Assembly (NCBI GenBank): GCA_009668945.1
Contig: SBEH01000001.1
Location: forward strand, 243,776 to 307,775
DNA length: 64,000 bases
Direction: 5' to 3'
Source: Actinomycetota bacterium
Lineage (GTDB): Bacteria; Actinomycetota; Coriobacteriia; Anaerosomatales; Anaerosomataceae
Part shown: positions 49,294 to 58,999 of the stretch, in pieces
How the letters are laid out: each line of letters starts with the position of its first letter
How positions within the stretch are numbered: the stretch's first letter is position 1
The notes under the pieces: generated by a model
Seen by the model: only the letters and a program-made list of their open reading frames with translations
What the model was told of the DNA's origin: nothing
The model's database searches: none
Made by a program: the position numbers and the translations under genes

Positions 49294-49913
49294 CGATGCC
49301 GCCCTTCTCTCGCGATCTCACCGAAGTTGCCGAGCAGCAGCAGCCCCGCCGCGGACGACTTCTCCGGGTGGAACTGCACCGCGTACACCGATTCCCGTTC
49401 TACTGCAGCAGCGAATCCAACGCCATACTCCGCCGTCCCGACCACGCATGCCGGATCCGCCGGCACGAGGTGGTACGAGTGCACGAAGTAGAACGCAGTG
49501 TTCTCGGGGATGCCGGCGAAGAGCGCGCTCGCCCGCGGATACGCAACCGTGTTCCACCCGATGTGCGGCACCTTCACGCCGCCCGGCAGGCGCTCGCACG
49601 TCCCGCCGAGCACGCCGAGGCCTTCCCACTCGCCGTCCTCGAGCCCGACGTCGGCCAGGAGCTGCATGCCGAGGCAGATGCCGAGGAACGGCACGCCGCG
49701 GCCGATCCGCTCGAGGACCGCCTCGCGCATGCCGGTCTCGCGCAGGTGCGCCGCGGCGTCGCGGAACGCGCCCACGCCGGGCAGGACGACACCCTCCGCC
49801 GAGGCCACGACGGACGGGTCGGACGTCACGAGGACATCGGCCACCCCCGCGTGCTCGAAGCCCTTCTGCACGCTGCGCAGGTTGCCCATCCCGTAGTCGA
49901 CGATCGCGATCAT
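49290..49913 (-). CDS. hisH: Imidazole glycerol phosphate synthase, glutaminase subunit
   Basis: Class I amidotransferase that feeds ammonia to HisF. The 207-residue protein shows YGMGNLRSV, LPGVGAF, the nucleophile Cys in GICLGMQLL and the His-Glu dyad in FHPEKSSAAG. Start ATG 49913. It lies 37 nt after hisB. Confidence 0.95.
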   Translation of the reverse strand: MIAIVDYGMGNLRSVQKGFEHAGVADVLVTSDPSVVASAEGVVLPGVGAFRDAAAHLRETGMREAVLERIGRGVPFLGICLGMQLLADVGLEDGEWEGLGVLGGTCERLPGGVKVPHIGWNTVAYPRASALFAGIPENTAFYFVHSYHLVPADPACVVGTAEYGVGFAAAVERESVYAVQFHPEKSSAAGLLLLGNFGEIAREGRHR

Positions 49914-49950
49914 CGCACCGGCGCTCCGCCTGTCCTGCGACCTGACTGTC

Positions 49951-50535
49951 TCACAGCAGCCCCTTCGTGGACGGCACTCCGCTCACCCGCGGGTCGACCT
50001 CGACCGCTTCGGCGACCGCGCGCGCCACCGCCTTGAAGGCGGCCTCGATGATGTGGTGCGCATTCTCGCCCGCGAAGGCCATGACGTGAAGCGTGATGCC
50101 GGCGTTTGCCGATAGCGCGATCATGAACTCCTTGGCAAGCGTCGTGTCGAACGTCCCGATGACCTCGATCGGCACATCGACCGCGTAGTGCAGCTGCCCG
50201 CGACCGGAGACATCCACGGCGGCGAGCACCATCGCCTCGTCCATCGGCACGATCGCCGAGCCGAAGCGCCGTATGCCGCTCTTGTCGCCGAGCGCGCTAG
50301 CTATCGCCTGCCCGAGCACGATGCCGACATCCTCCACGGTGTGGTGCGCGTCTACAGCCAGGTCTCCCGACGCCGTCAGGTCGAGCCCTACGAGCGCGTG
50401 CTTCCCGAAGGCGGCGAGCATGTGGTCGAAGAACGGGACGCCCGTCGAGACCGAGACCGTACCGCCGTCGAGGTCGAGATCGACCGCCACGTTCGTCTCT
50501 GAGGTACTCCGCTCGATCGTCGCCTTGCGCGTCAC
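49951..50535 (-). CDS. hisB: Imidazoleglycerol-phosphate dehydratase
   Basis: Dehydrates imidazole glycerol phosphate. The 194-residue product has the metal-binding pairs HHTVEDVGI and ENAHHIIEA and the substrate block PFFDHML. It is the monofunctional form with no histidinol-phosphatase domain. The GTG at 50535, one base after the hisC stop, gives the usual N-terminus (TRKATIERSTSET); GTG 50544 or 50559 are alternatives. No separate histidinol phosphatase gene is seen in the window. Confidence 0.94.
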   Translation of the reverse strand: MTRKATIERSTSETNVAVDLDLDGGTVSVSTGVPFFDHMLAAFGKHALVGLDLTASGDLAVDAHHTVEDVGIVLGQAIASALGDKSGIRRFGSAIVPMDEAMVLAAVDVSGRGQLHYAVDVPIEVIGTFDTTLAKEFMIALSANAGITLHVMAFAGENAHHIIEAAFKAVARAVAEAVEVDPRVSGVPSTKGLL

Positions 50536-50536
50536 A

Positions 50537-51673
50537 TCACTCACCCGCCTTCCGGACACGGCCCGTCGCAGAGGCGCTCATGCCGAAGTGGTCGGCTGCG
50601 CGCTTGCCCGCCATGATCTCGTCCATCGCCTTCAGGAACCGCTCGATTTCCTCGTCGGACCCCACCGTCACGCGCAGGCAGTCCTCCAGCCCCGGCGTTC
50701 GCGAGAAGTCGCGGACGAGGACCGAGTGGTCGTGCAGCAAGTCGCGCCACACCGCCGATGCGTGCGCCACGCGGAAGAGCACGAAGTTCGCCTCGGACGG
50801 GAACACCTCCACGCCGGTGATCGCGCTCAGTCCGTGCAGCAGCCGGTCGCGGTTGCGCATCGCCTCGCGTATCCCAGCCTCGAAGACCATGCGCTCCCGG
50901 AACGTGAGAGCCGCCGCCGCCTGCGTGAACCGGTTGACCGAGTACGGCTGACGGACCTTCGTGAGCTCGCGGACGACGTCCTCGTGCGCGAGCAAGTAGC
51001 CCGCGCGCAGGCCCGCAAGCGAGAACGCCTTCGAGAACGTGCGCAGGATCACCAGGTTGTGGTGCCGCTCCATGTGCGGCCTCATGGTCTGCCGGCTGAA
51101 CTCGAAGTACGCTTCATCGACGAGGACGAGCGCATCGGTGGCCTTGAGCAGGTCGATGAGCAGAGTCTCCGGAACCATCGTCCCCGTCGGGTTGTTCGGA
51201 TTCGAGACCACGATGATGTCGGGATCGCGCTCGCGGACGACGTCCATCAGGAGTTCGCCGTCCACCGAGAAGTCGGCGAGCCTCGGTACCTCGATGACGT
51301 TCGTGCCGGTCATGCGCGCATCGATCCCGTACATCGAGAACGTGGGCGGCATGTCCACGAGCACGCGCCCGGGACCTCCCCAGCCGAGCACGATGTCGAG
51401 GATCAGCTCGTCGCCGCCGTTGCCCACCAGCACGTTAGACGGCTCGAGCCCGTTCGCCTCGGCGATCAGGGTACGCAGGTGCGTGCTCATCGGGTCGGGA
51501 TAGCGGTTGAAGTCGATATCCCCGCGCACCCTGTCCGCGAGCTTGTCCAGAATCTCCCCGGGCAGGTTGTGCGGGTTCTCGTTCGCCGAGAGACGCACGT
51601 CGGCACGCACGTCCTTCGCGTCGTAGGCGGCGATGTTCTCGAGTTCGGGGCGCGGGGGCCTCAGCTTCTTCAT
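50537..51673 (-). CDS. hisC: Histidinol-phosphate aminotransferase
   Basis: PLP-dependent class I/II aminotransferase. The 378-residue protein has SANENPHNLP, GNGGDELI, SNPNNPTGT, DEAYFEF and the PLP lysine in TFSKAFSLAGLRAGY. ATG overlaps the hisD stop by four bases. Confidence 0.94.
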   Translation of the reverse strand: MKKLRPPRPELENIAAYDAKDVRADVRLSANENPHNLPGEILDKLADRVRGDIDFNRYPDPMSTHLRTLIAEANGLEPSNVLVGNGGDELILDIVLGWGGPGRVLVDMPPTFSMYGIDARMTGTNVIEVPRLADFSVDGELLMDVVRERDPDIIVVSNPNNPTGTMVPETLLIDLLKATDALVLVDEAYFEFSRQTMRPHMERHHNLVILRTFSKAFSLAGLRAGYLLAHEDVVRELTKVRQPYSVNRFTQAAAALTFRERMVFEAGIREAMRNRDRLLHGLSAITGVEVFPSEANFVLFRVAHASAVWRDLLHDHSVLVRDFSRTPGLEDCLRVTVGSDEEIERFLKAMDEIMAGKRAADHFGMSASATGRVRKAGE

Positions 51674-52980
51674 GACACGTCACCGTCCATGCCGAATGCC
51701 GCCGCAAGCCTCAGCGCGACCGCGCGTGCGTGAGCATCGAGCCCCTCGGCCTCGGCGATCGTGATCACCGTGGCCCCGTCGGACTCCAGCGCCTCCAGCG
51801 AGTACGAAACCACCGAGGACTTCTTCACGAAGTCGTCGACGGAAAGCGGCCCGGAGAAGCGGGCGGTGCCTGCCGTGGGCAGGACGTGGTTCGGGCCGGC
51901 AACGTAGTCGCCGACACTCTCCGGCGTCCACGGCCCGAGGAAGATCGCACCGGCGTTCCTGATAGCGCCGAGCAGCTCCAGCGGGTCGGCCATCATCACC
52001 TCGAGGTGCTCGGGCGCGATGAGGTTGGCCACGTCGAGAGCGACGTCGACGTCGGGGCAGATCACGACCACCCCGTTGTCGGCAAGCGAGCGGGAGATGA
52101 CCTCCGCACGGGGAGAGGTGGACAGCAGCTCTTCGAGCGCGGCTTCGACTTCGGCCGGCAACGTAGCATCGGTCGTCACGAGATAGGTCGCCGCACGCGG
52201 ATCGTGCTCGGCTTGCGCCATGAGATCGATCGCCACGAATGCCGGCTCGGCGGTCTCGTCGGCGAGGATGAGGACTTCCGAAGGCCCGGCGAGCATGTCG
52301 ATTCCGACGTCGCCCATCACGAGCTTCTTCGCGGCCGTGACGTACGCGTTGCCGGGCCCGGTCACCTTGTCCACCGGTGGGATCGTCTGCGTGCCGTACG
52401 CGAGCGCTGCGATCGCCTGCGCACCGCCGGCCTTGTAGATCTCCGTGAGCCCCACCTCGGCGGCAGCGGCGAGCGTGTGCGGGTTCACGCGCCCGTCGGC
52501 GTCCGGCGGCACCACCATCGCGATCTCCTCGACGCCGGCGACGATCGCCGGAATCGCGTTCATGAGCACCGATGACGGGTAGCATGCGCGTCCGCCGGGC
52601 ACGTAGATGCCCACACGCCGAAGCGGTGTGACCTTCTGCCCGAGGAATACGCCGCGCTCATCCGCGGTGAACCACGACTGCGTGACCTGCCTGCGGTGGA
52701 ACTCCTCGATCGAGTATGCAGCCTCGGCGATGGCGGCCAGGAACTCGTCGCCCACCTCGGCTACGGCGGCCTCGATCTCCTCCTCGCTCACGCGCAGCTC
52801 GGTGAGCGTGGCCCGGTCGAACTGCGCCGCGTAGTCGATGAGCGCCGCGTTGCCGCGTGCCTTCACGTCGTCGATGATGCGCTGCGCCACGCCGAGCACC
52901 TCGGCGTCGATGCCGCCGGTACGCGGGACGTCCGCGCTTTCCAGCCTGCGCCCCCTGGCGAGCTCGATCCGTCGCATCAT
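51670..52980 (-). CDS. hisD: Histidinol dehydrogenase
   Basis: Oxidises histidinol to histidine in two NAD+-dependent steps on zinc. The 436-residue protein has the usual length with YVPGGRACYPSSVLMN, GPGNAYVTAAK, the signature block DMLAGPSEVLILAD, AEHDP and the catalytic Glu-His in NLIAPEHLE, and GPNHVLPT. Two adjacent ATGs (52980, 52977) are possible starts. Confidence 0.96.
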   Translation of the reverse strand: MMRRIELARGRRLESADVPRTGGIDAEVLGVAQRIIDDVKARGNAALIDYAAQFDRATLTELRVSEEEIEAAVAEVGDEFLAAIAEAAYSIEEFHRRQVTQSWFTADERGVFLGQKVTPLRRVGIYVPGGRACYPSSVLMNAIPAIVAGVEEIAMVVPPDADGRVNPHTLAAAAEVGLTEIYKAGGAQAIAALAYGTQTIPPVDKVTGPGNAYVTAAKKLVMGDVGIDMLAGPSEVLILADETAEPAFVAIDLMAQAEHDPRAATYLVTTDATLPAEVEAALEELLSTSPRAEVISRSLADNGVVVICPDVDVALDVANLIAPEHLEVMMADPLELLGAIRNAGAIFLGPWTPESVGDYVAGPNHVLPTAGTARFSGPLSVDDFVKKSSVVSYSLEALESDGATVITIAEAEGLDAHARAVALRLAAAFGMDGDVS

Positions 52981-52995
52981 GTCCCCTCAGTCCTC

Positions 52996-53661
52996 CTACT
53001 CCGCCGCTGCCGCGGCGAGCGCTTCGGCGATGCCGGTCACGCGCCTGCTGTCGGTCTTGAGACTCACCGGGTTGGCGATGAACCTCGCCGTAGAGTCGAG
53101 CACGTCCTCCACGATGCGAAGCCGGTTCTCCGCGAGGGTCCGTCCGGTGGCCGTGATGTCCACGACCTGGTCGGCAAGCCCGATGAGCGGCGCCAGTTCG
53201 ATGTTGCCCGAAAGCTTCACGAGTTCCACCTGGATGCCCTTGGACGCGTAGTGCAACTCGGTGATGCGCGGGTATTTGGTCGCCACCCTGATCACGCCGA
53301 GGTGCCGGTACAGATCGGCGACGGTGCGCGACGCACCTTCCGGCTCGGCCACCACGAAGCGGCACGCGCCGAACCGCAGGTCGGCCATCTCCACCACGTC
53401 GAGTGCGGATTCCAGCAGTACGTCCTTGCCTGCGATCGCTGCGTCCACACCGCCGTAGGCGACGTACACGGGGATGTCGGCCGGCTTGCCGATGATGTAC
53501 TCGATGTCGCCGGCGAGAAGTGTGAGCTGCCTGCCCGGATCCGAGAGTCCGGTGACATCGAGCCCCGCGCGCTCGAGCAGCGCGACCGAGCCCTCGTAGA
53601 GCGCACCTTTCGGCAGCGCCATCCGCAACCGCCGATCGCCCCCTGCGCGTCGTGCGATCAC
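52996..53661 (-). CDS. hisG: ATP phosphoribosyltransferase, short form
   Basis: First step of histidine synthesis. At 221 residues it is the short HisGs type, lacking the C-terminal histidine-binding domain, and so needs HisZ, which is encoded directly upstream. Motifs are RMALPKGALYE, DIPVYVAYGGVDAAIAGKDVL and the PRPP loop DITATGRTLAEN. GTG 53661 overlaps the hisZ stop by four bases; a start nearer RMALPKG is possible. Confidence 0.93.
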   Translation of the reverse strand: MIARRAGGDRRLRMALPKGALYEGSVALLERAGLDVTGLSDPGRQLTLLAGDIEYIIGKPADIPVYVAYGGVDAAIAGKDVLLESALDVVEMADLRFGACRFVVAEPEGASRTVADLYRHLGVIRVATKYPRITELHYASKGIQVELVKLSGNIELAPLIGLADQVVDITATGRTLAENRLRIVEDVLDSTARFIANPVSLKTDSRRVTGIAEALAAAAAE

Positions 53662-54929
53662 GAGCCCTCACCCCCGCGCGCCGCCCACGAGAGCCGGGGC
53701 GGTGAGGGCAGCGGATCGCCCAGCGCGCCTGCGGGCTCGCCGGCACGGTCGATGCGCGCGATGACGTCGCCTGACGCCTCGAGCGCTTCGGCGGCAGACC
53801 CGGCGTCAGCCTCGCGCACGAGCGCCGCGCCAGTGACGTCGCACGCGATCCTCACGCGCCACCCGGCGGCCCGCAGCCGCGCGGCCGCGCGGAACACGTC
53901 GGCCGGCCCCTCTCCGCCGAGCACGGCATCGAGCGGCTCGAGCGCCGGACTCGCGTCCTGCTCGGCGAGTGCGATCATCAGCCGCTCGAGTCCGAGGGCA
54001 AAGCCCGCCGCCGGCGCCGGCCGGTCGAAGGTGGAGAGCACCTCGTCGTACCGGCCTCCGCCCGCAAGCGGAAGGCCGAGCCCGGGCGAGTACGCCTCGA
54101 TCTGGAGGCCGGTGTAGTACGCGAACGAACGCATGATCCCGAAGTCCAGCTGCATCCGACCCGCACGGCCGAGTGCTTCGAGTGTGGTCCAGGTCTCGCT
54201 CAGGTTGTCGAGCGCGCCCGCGCACCCGCATGTCCCCGCAAGCTCGACGCACCGCTCAAGAGCCTCACGCGCGCCTCTGAGACGCGGCACCTCCCGGAGC
54301 GCCCGGCTCAGCTCCGGCGCGAGGTCCTCGCGAGACGCGAGGCGGTCCAGCTCGACCAGATTGCGCGACTGCGCCGCGAAGATCGCGGCCGCCTGCCACT
54401 CGGCGGTGCCCCCCGCGCGAGCGAGCAGCGCACGCAGAACCTCCGCGGTACCGATGCCGACGGTGAACTCCTTGAGACCCGAGGCCTCGAGCGCGTCGAT
54501 AAGCAGCAACACGACCTCGGTGTCCGCGGCCGCGCCGCGCGCGCCCACGAGCTCGACCCCGACCTGCGTGAACTCGCGCGCCTGACCGCGCAGCGATGCG
54601 TGCTCGCGGAAGACCGGCGCGCAGTAGCGGATGCGGTGCGGCCCCGGCGAGCCAGCCAGACGCGATGCCACAACGCGCGCGATGGGCACGGTCATCTCGG
54701 GACGCAGCGCAAGCAGACTTCCGTCGAGATCGAAGAACCGGAAGGCGGTCTGCTCGAGGTCGCCGCCCGATCCCGCCTCAAGCGTGCGGTACTCCTCGGC
54801 GACCGGCGTTTCCACCGGCTCGTAGCCCCACGCGGAGAATGCCGCCGCGATCGCCGATGTGACGGCCTCTCGCTCGCGTGCCTCGTCGAACAGGACATCG
54901 CGGAAACCGCGGGGCGTCACAGGCTGCAT
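53658..54929 (-). CDS. hisZ: ATP phosphoribosyltransferase regulatory subunit
   Basis: The 423-residue HisRS-like protein forms the hetero-octamer with short HisG and gives histidine feedback control. Class II synthetase folds are seen in PRGFRDVL, PVAEEYRTLE, FFDLDGSLLALRPEMT, REFTQVGVELVG and AGGGRYDEVL. It seems to lack a full anticodon-binding domain. It is the first gene of the his operon, with a ribosome site GGAGGTGAG and the promoter at 55030-55059. Confidence 0.92.
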   Translation of the reverse strand: MQPVTPRGFRDVLFDEAREREAVTSAIAAAFSAWGYEPVETPVAEEYRTLEAGSGGDLEQTAFRFFDLDGSLLALRPEMTVPIARVVASRLAGSPGPHRIRYCAPVFREHASLRGQAREFTQVGVELVGARGAAADTEVVLLLIDALEASGLKEFTVGIGTAEVLRALLARAGGTAEWQAAAIFAAQSRNLVELDRLASREDLAPELSRALREVPRLRGAREALERCVELAGTCGCAGALDNLSETWTTLEALGRAGRMQLDFGIMRSFAYYTGLQIEAYSPGLGLPLAGGGRYDEVLSTFDRPAPAAGFALGLERLMIALAEQDASPALEPLDAVLGGEGPADVFRAAARLRAAGWRVRIACDVTGAALVREADAGSAAEALEASGDVIARIDRAGEPAGALGDPLPSPPRLSWAARGGEGS

Positions 54930-55017
54930 CGCATCTCACCTCCAGGACGCTGCGGGCGGGGCCGGCGTGCCTTGCCTAGTCCGGTCCGTTCGTCGTGCGC
55001 TTTAGTACGGTAGAGTG

Positions 55018-55034
55018 ATACTGTAGCGCAGTAT
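55018..55034 (-). promoter_or_regulatory. Candidate operator at the his promoter
   Basis: Inverted repeat ATACTG-N5-CAGTAT covers the -10 box and start region of the his promoter. A repressor bound there would block transcription. A TrpR-related YerC/HisR-type protein is encoded at 58533-58865, and relatives of it in Gram-positive bacteria have been proposed to control his genes. Confidence 0.5.
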
Positions 55035-55059
55035 GACACGCAGTGCTGCAGCCCGTCAA
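55030..55059 (-). promoter_or_regulatory. Promoter of the his operon
   Basis: -35 TTGACG (55054-55059), 18-bp spacer, -10 CATACT (55030-55035); transcription start near 55023, about 95 nt before hisZ. The -35 box abuts the dnaE stop codon. Confidence 0.6.
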
Positions 55060-58000
55060 CTACGCGTCCCACACAGCGTCGCCACCGAGCAGTTCCTTGA
55101 GTTCCGCATGCAGGCCCGCGGCGGCCGAGTTCACCTTGTACTCGTCCCCCATCTTCAGCTGCTTGGTGCCCTCAGGCGTGCGCAGCTCGACCTGGACCGC
55201 ATCGCGCCCGGGGTACCGCGCGAGTATCTCCTTGAACCGTTCGCCCCCGCCGTTGCCCAGAAGACCGAGGTCGGCGCGCACCATGAGCACGCCGGGCGAG
55301 CGCTCGAACTGCCCGTCGGCCGAGAGCGGCTCGACCTCGAGCACGATGAGCTTGAGCCCCCGCTCAGAGCGTTCGATCTTCGCCTTGATCCGCACCACTG
55401 CATCGGGGACTACGATGTCCCGGTACCTGTCGTAGTCCTTCGGGAACAAGACGCCTACCATCGTGCTCTCGAGATCCTCGAGGACGAAGGTGGCCATCAT
55501 CTTGCCGGCCTTCGTGGCGATGCGCTCCACCGAGTTCACGATGCCGGCGAAGTACGCCACCTGCTTGTCGCGGAACTCGTCGGTGGCCGCAAGCGACATC
55601 GTGCGCGCCTGTATGATGACGTCCGCGATCTCGCGCAGCGGGTGGTCGGAGACGTATATGCCGAGCACGTCCTTCTCGAACTTGAGCTTCGGCCCCTTGT
55701 CCCATTCGTCGCCGTTGGGAGACGGCGCCGAGCTGGCCATGCCGTGATCCTCGGCGGCAAGCAGATCGAACATCGACGTCTGACCGGCGTCTGCGTCCTT
55801 CTGCTTCTTGACCGCCGCGTCCACCGCGGAATCGATCATCAGCATCAAGTGCTTGCGGGTGTACCCGGTCGAATCGAAGGCGCCGGCCTTGATGAGCGCC
55901 TCGACCATCTTCTTGTTGAGCTGCTTCATGTCCACGCGGTTGCAGAAGTCTTGCAGCGAGCCGTACGGGCCGCCCGTCTTGCGCTCGGCGACGATCGACT
56001 CCACAACTCCCTCGCCGACGCCCTTGATGCCGGCCAGGCCGAATCGGATCCCCTTCTCCACCGCCGTGAAGTCCTTGCCCGAGGAGTTCACGTCGGGTGG
56101 CAGGACCTTCATTCCGCCCTGGTTGCAGGCCGCCACGTACTTCACGATCGTTTCGCTCTTGCCCATGTAGCTCGTGAGCACGGCCGCCATGTACTCGAGC
56201 GGGTAGTGTGCCTTGAGGTAGGCGGTCTGGTACGCGAGAAGCCCGTAGGCGGCGGCGTGGCTCTTGTTGAACGCGTACTCGCCGAACTTGCGCATGTCGG
56301 ACCATACCCGGCCGGCGATCACCGGGTCGTAGCGGCGTTCGGCGGCACCGGCCATGAACTCGGACTCCAGCGCGTCGACGATCTCCATCTTCTTCTTGCC
56401 CATGCCTTTGCGGAGCTTGTCCGCCTTGGCCGCCGAGAAGCCGCCCATCTCCATCGTGATGAGCATCGCCTGCTCCTGGTACACGATGGCCCCGTAAGTC
56501 TCCTCGAGGATGTGCTTGATGCGGTCGTCGTAGTAGCTGATCGCGGTCTTGCCGTGCTTGCGCGCGATGAAGTCGTTGATCGAATCCATCGGGCCGGGAC
56601 GGAAGAGTGCAACCACCGCCACCAGATCGGCGAAGCATGTGGGCCTCAGGTCTCGAAGCACCCGTTTCATGCCCGGCGACTCCACCTGGAACACGCCGTC
56701 GGAGTCGGCGCGTTGCAGGAGCGACCAGGTCTTCTTATCGTCCATCGGGATAGCGTCAAGGTCGATCGTCACCCCGTGGTGCTGCTCGATCGCAGCCACG
56801 GCCTTCGCGAGCACTGTGAGCGTGCGCAGGCCCAGGAAGTCCATCTTCAGCAGGCCGAGGTCGGCGATGACCGAACCCTCGTACTGCGTGATGACCGAGC
56901 CGCCCTTGGTGTCGAGCTTGACCGGCGTGTAGTGGTGCAGCGGGTCGCGGCAGATCACGACCGCTGCGGCGTGGATGCCCTCACCCCTTACAACGTTCTC
57001 GAGGGAGAGAGCCGCGTCGATGATGCTCTTGTAGTCGGCGTTGGACTCGTAGCCCTCGCGCAGCTCGGCATTGTCGCGGAGCGCCACCTCGAGGTCCGTG
57101 AGGTGCTTGTCCTCGTCGCCCTTGCGGTCGATGCGTTCGGGAACGAGCTTGGCGACCTTGTCGGGCGTGGAATACGGGTAGCCGAGTACGCGCCCGGCGT
57201 CGCGGATCGCCGCGCGCGCCTTCATCGTCGAGTACGTGACCACCTGCGCCACGCGGTCGTCGCCGTACTTGTGGCGGACGTACTCGATCACGTCGAGCCT
57301 GCGCTCGTCGTCGAAGTCGATATCGATGTCGGGCATCTCCGTGCGTTCGGGGTTCAAGAACCGCTCGAACAGCAGCCCGTGCTCCAACGGGTCGAGGTTA
57401 GTGATGCCGAGCGCGTAGCTGATGATCGACCCGGCCGCCGAACCTCGGCCCGGCCCGACGCCGATGTTGTTGTCTTTGGCCCACTTCACGAAGTCGGCGA
57501 CGATTAGGAAGTACGCCGAGAGCCCCTTGGTGGTGATGACCTCGAGTTCGGTCTCGAGCCGCTCACGCGCCTCGGCGGGTACCGGTAGGCCGTACCGCTT
57601 CTCGAGGCCGCGTGCGCACTGCGCGCGCAGGAACTCGTCCTCAGAGCTGCCGTCCTCCGGCTCGAACTTCGGCAAGATGATGCGGTCGAACTCAAGCGTG
57701 ATGTCGCAGTCGTTCGCGATCGAGAGGGTGTTGGAAAGCGCCTCGGGATACCCGCCGAGTACCTGCTCCATCTCCTCCGCGCTCTTGAGGTAGAACTGGT
57801 CCGAGGAGAACCGCAAGCGGCTCGCATCGTCGATCGTGGATCCCGTGCCGACGCATAGCAGCAGGTCCTGGGCCTTATGGTCCGCGGCGAGCACGTAGTG
57901 GATGTCGTTCGTGCCCACGAGCCCGACGCCCATCTCCTCACCCATGCGGGCGATCTCGGCCGTGAGCTGCTTCTGCGTCACACCGTTGTCGGCGACGATA

Positions 58001-58527
58001 CCCTGCTCCTGGATCTCGAGGTAGAAATCGCTGCCGAACAGGCCCGCGTACTTCTCGGCCCACCGGCGCGCCTCGGCGAGATCGCCCTGCTCGATCGACT
58101 TGCTCACGATGCCGCTCATGCACGCGGAGGTGCACACGAGTCCCTCGTGGTACTGCTCGAGGAGATCGAAGTCCACGCGCGGCTTGTAGTAGAACCCGCG
58201 CGTGGAGGCCTCGCTCACGATCGCCATGAGGTTGTGGTAGCCGGTCTCGTTCTTGGCGAGCAGCAGCAGGTGGTAGAGGTACTCCTTGCCCTCACGCTTC
58301 AGGCGCGAGTTCGGCGTGAAGTACGTCTCGCAGCCGATGATCGGCTTGATGCCGCGCTTGGTGGCCGCGCGGTAGAACTCCACCGCTCCGAACATCGCGC
58401 CGTGGTCGGTGAGCGCGAGCGCCTCCTGCCCCACGTCGACCGCCCGCTGGACGAGGCGTGAGATGCGCGCGTGACCGTCGAGCAGGGAGTACTCCGAGTG
58501 CGTATGCAGGTGGACGAAGCCCGGCAT
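55060..58527 (-). CDS. dnaE: DNA polymerase III subunit alpha
   Basis: Replicative polymerase, 1155 residues. The PHP domain at the N-terminus (HLHTHSEYSLLDG, TDHGAMFG) keeps its metal-binding His and Asp residues and may proofread. The polymerase palm has the catalytic pair in MPDIDIDFDDERR and the third Asp in KMDFLGLRTL. The fingers show GPGRGSAAGS and YAFNKSHAAAYGL. A helix-hairpin-helix region and an OB domain (about 930-1060) follow. It lacks a separate DEDD exonuclease insert. It starts five bases after yerC and lies between that regulator gene and the his operon. Confidence 0.96.
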   Translation of the reverse strand: MPGFVHLHTHSEYSLLDGHARISRLVQRAVDVGQEALALTDHGAMFGAVEFYRAATKRGIKPIIGCETYFTPNSRLKREGKEYLYHLLLLAKNETGYHNLMAIVSEASTRGFYYKPRVDFDLLEQYHEGLVCTSACMSGIVSKSIEQGDLAEARRWAEKYAGLFGSDFYLEIQEQGIVADNGVTQKQLTAEIARMGEEMGVGLVGTNDIHYVLAADHKAQDLLLCVGTGSTIDDASRLRFSSDQFYLKSAEEMEQVLGGYPEALSNTLSIANDCDITLEFDRIILPKFEPEDGSSEDEFLRAQCARGLEKRYGLPVPAEARERLETELEVITTKGLSAYFLIVADFVKWAKDNNIGVGPGRGSAAGSIISYALGITNLDPLEHGLLFERFLNPERTEMPDIDIDFDDERRLDVIEYVRHKYGDDRVAQVVTYSTMKARAAIRDAGRVLGYPYSTPDKVAKLVPERIDRKGDEDKHLTDLEVALRDNAELREGYESNADYKSIIDAALSLENVVRGEGIHAAAVVICRDPLHHYTPVKLDTKGGSVITQYEGSVIADLGLLKMDFLGLRTLTVLAKAVAAIEQHHGVTIDLDAIPMDDKKTWSLLQRADSDGVFQVESPGMKRVLRDLRPTCFADLVAVVALFRPGPMDSINDFIARKHGKTAISYYDDRIKHILEETYGAIVYQEQAMLITMEMGGFSAAKADKLRKGMGKKKMEIVDALESEFMAGAAERRYDPVIAGRVWSDMRKFGEYAFNKSHAAAYGLLAYQTAYLKAHYPLEYMAAVLTSYMGKSETIVKYVAACNQGGMKVLPPDVNSSGKDFTAVEKGIRFGLAGIKGVGEGVVESIVAERKTGGPYGSLQDFCNRVDMKQLNKKMVEALIKAGAFDSTGYTRKHLMLMIDSAVDAAVKKQKDADAGQTSMFDLLAAEDHGMASSAPSPNGDEWDKGPKLKFEKDVLGIYVSDHPLREIADVIIQARTMSLAATDEFRDKQVAYFAGIVNSVERIATKAGKMMATFVLEDLESTMVGVLFPKDYDRYRDIVVPDAVVRIKAKIERSERGLKLIVLEVEPLSADGQFERSPGVLMVRADLGLLGNGGGERFKEILARYPGRDAVQVELRTPEGTKQLKMGDEYKVNSAAAGLHAELKELLGGDAVWDA

Positions 58528-58532
58528 GGTCG

Positions 58533-58865
58533 CTAGCGGTCGCCACCTTCGGCGGGCGGCGCGTCGGCGCTCGAAAGCGGCCCGAGCCTGTCGAGTACCG
58601 TGCGGTAGCCCTCGGCGCCGTAGTTCAGGCTGCGGCTCACGCGGCTGATAGTGGTGGACGACGCGCCGGTGACCTCCTGGATGCGGGTGTAGTGGTACCC
58701 CGCGTCGAGCATGCGCGCGACTTCCAGGCGTTGTGCGAAGTCCTTGATCTCGCGGATCGTGGCTACGTCCTGCAAGAACGCGTAGCGTTCGTCGTCGGTC
58801 TCAAGCGCGCCGAATGCGCGCAGCAGCTCCTCTACGTCGGGGGTCCGGAGACGGTCGGATGGCAT
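58533..58865 (-). CDS. YerC/YecD-family TrpR-related regulator (HisR-like)
   Basis: The 110-residue protein belongs to the TrpR-superfamily YerC group. The core is helical: LLRAFGALETDDERYAFLQD, IREIKDFAQRLEVARMLD, then a helix-turn-helix YTRIQEVTGASSTTISRVSRSL, followed by a short Pro-rich tail. YerC homologues in Bacillus-type genomes have been proposed as histidine-responsive repressors of his operons (HisR). Here it is encoded upstream of dnaE and the his operon, whose promoter has an inverted repeat. Start ATG 58863-58865. Confidence 0.85.
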   Translation of the reverse strand: MPSDRLRTPDVEELLRAFGALETDDERYAFLQDVATIREIKDFAQRLEVARMLDAGYHYTRIQEVTGASSTTISRVSRSLNYGAEGYRTVLDRLGPLSSADAPPAEGGDR

Positions 58866-58999
58866 GGCTCGGAGGACTCCCCTCTAGATGGGCGCGGACC
58901 GCAAGATGGTGTGTTCATAGTAGCACCGCTCCCCGACATGCTGGGGTGCTGCGGGGCGGATGGCGGGCGGTTTCCGACAGGCGGTAGGGTAGCGCCCTC

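Noticed and set aside
55033-57507. Long plus-strand open frame (824 residues)
   Set aside because: Antisense to dnaE, with Arg/His/Leu/Val-rich composition typical of the opposite strand in high-GC genes; no family motif.
58866-58999. Possible small RNA or gene between yerC and the PIN toxin
   Set aside because: Only GC-rich partial stems, with no promoter, terminator or coding frame I can support.
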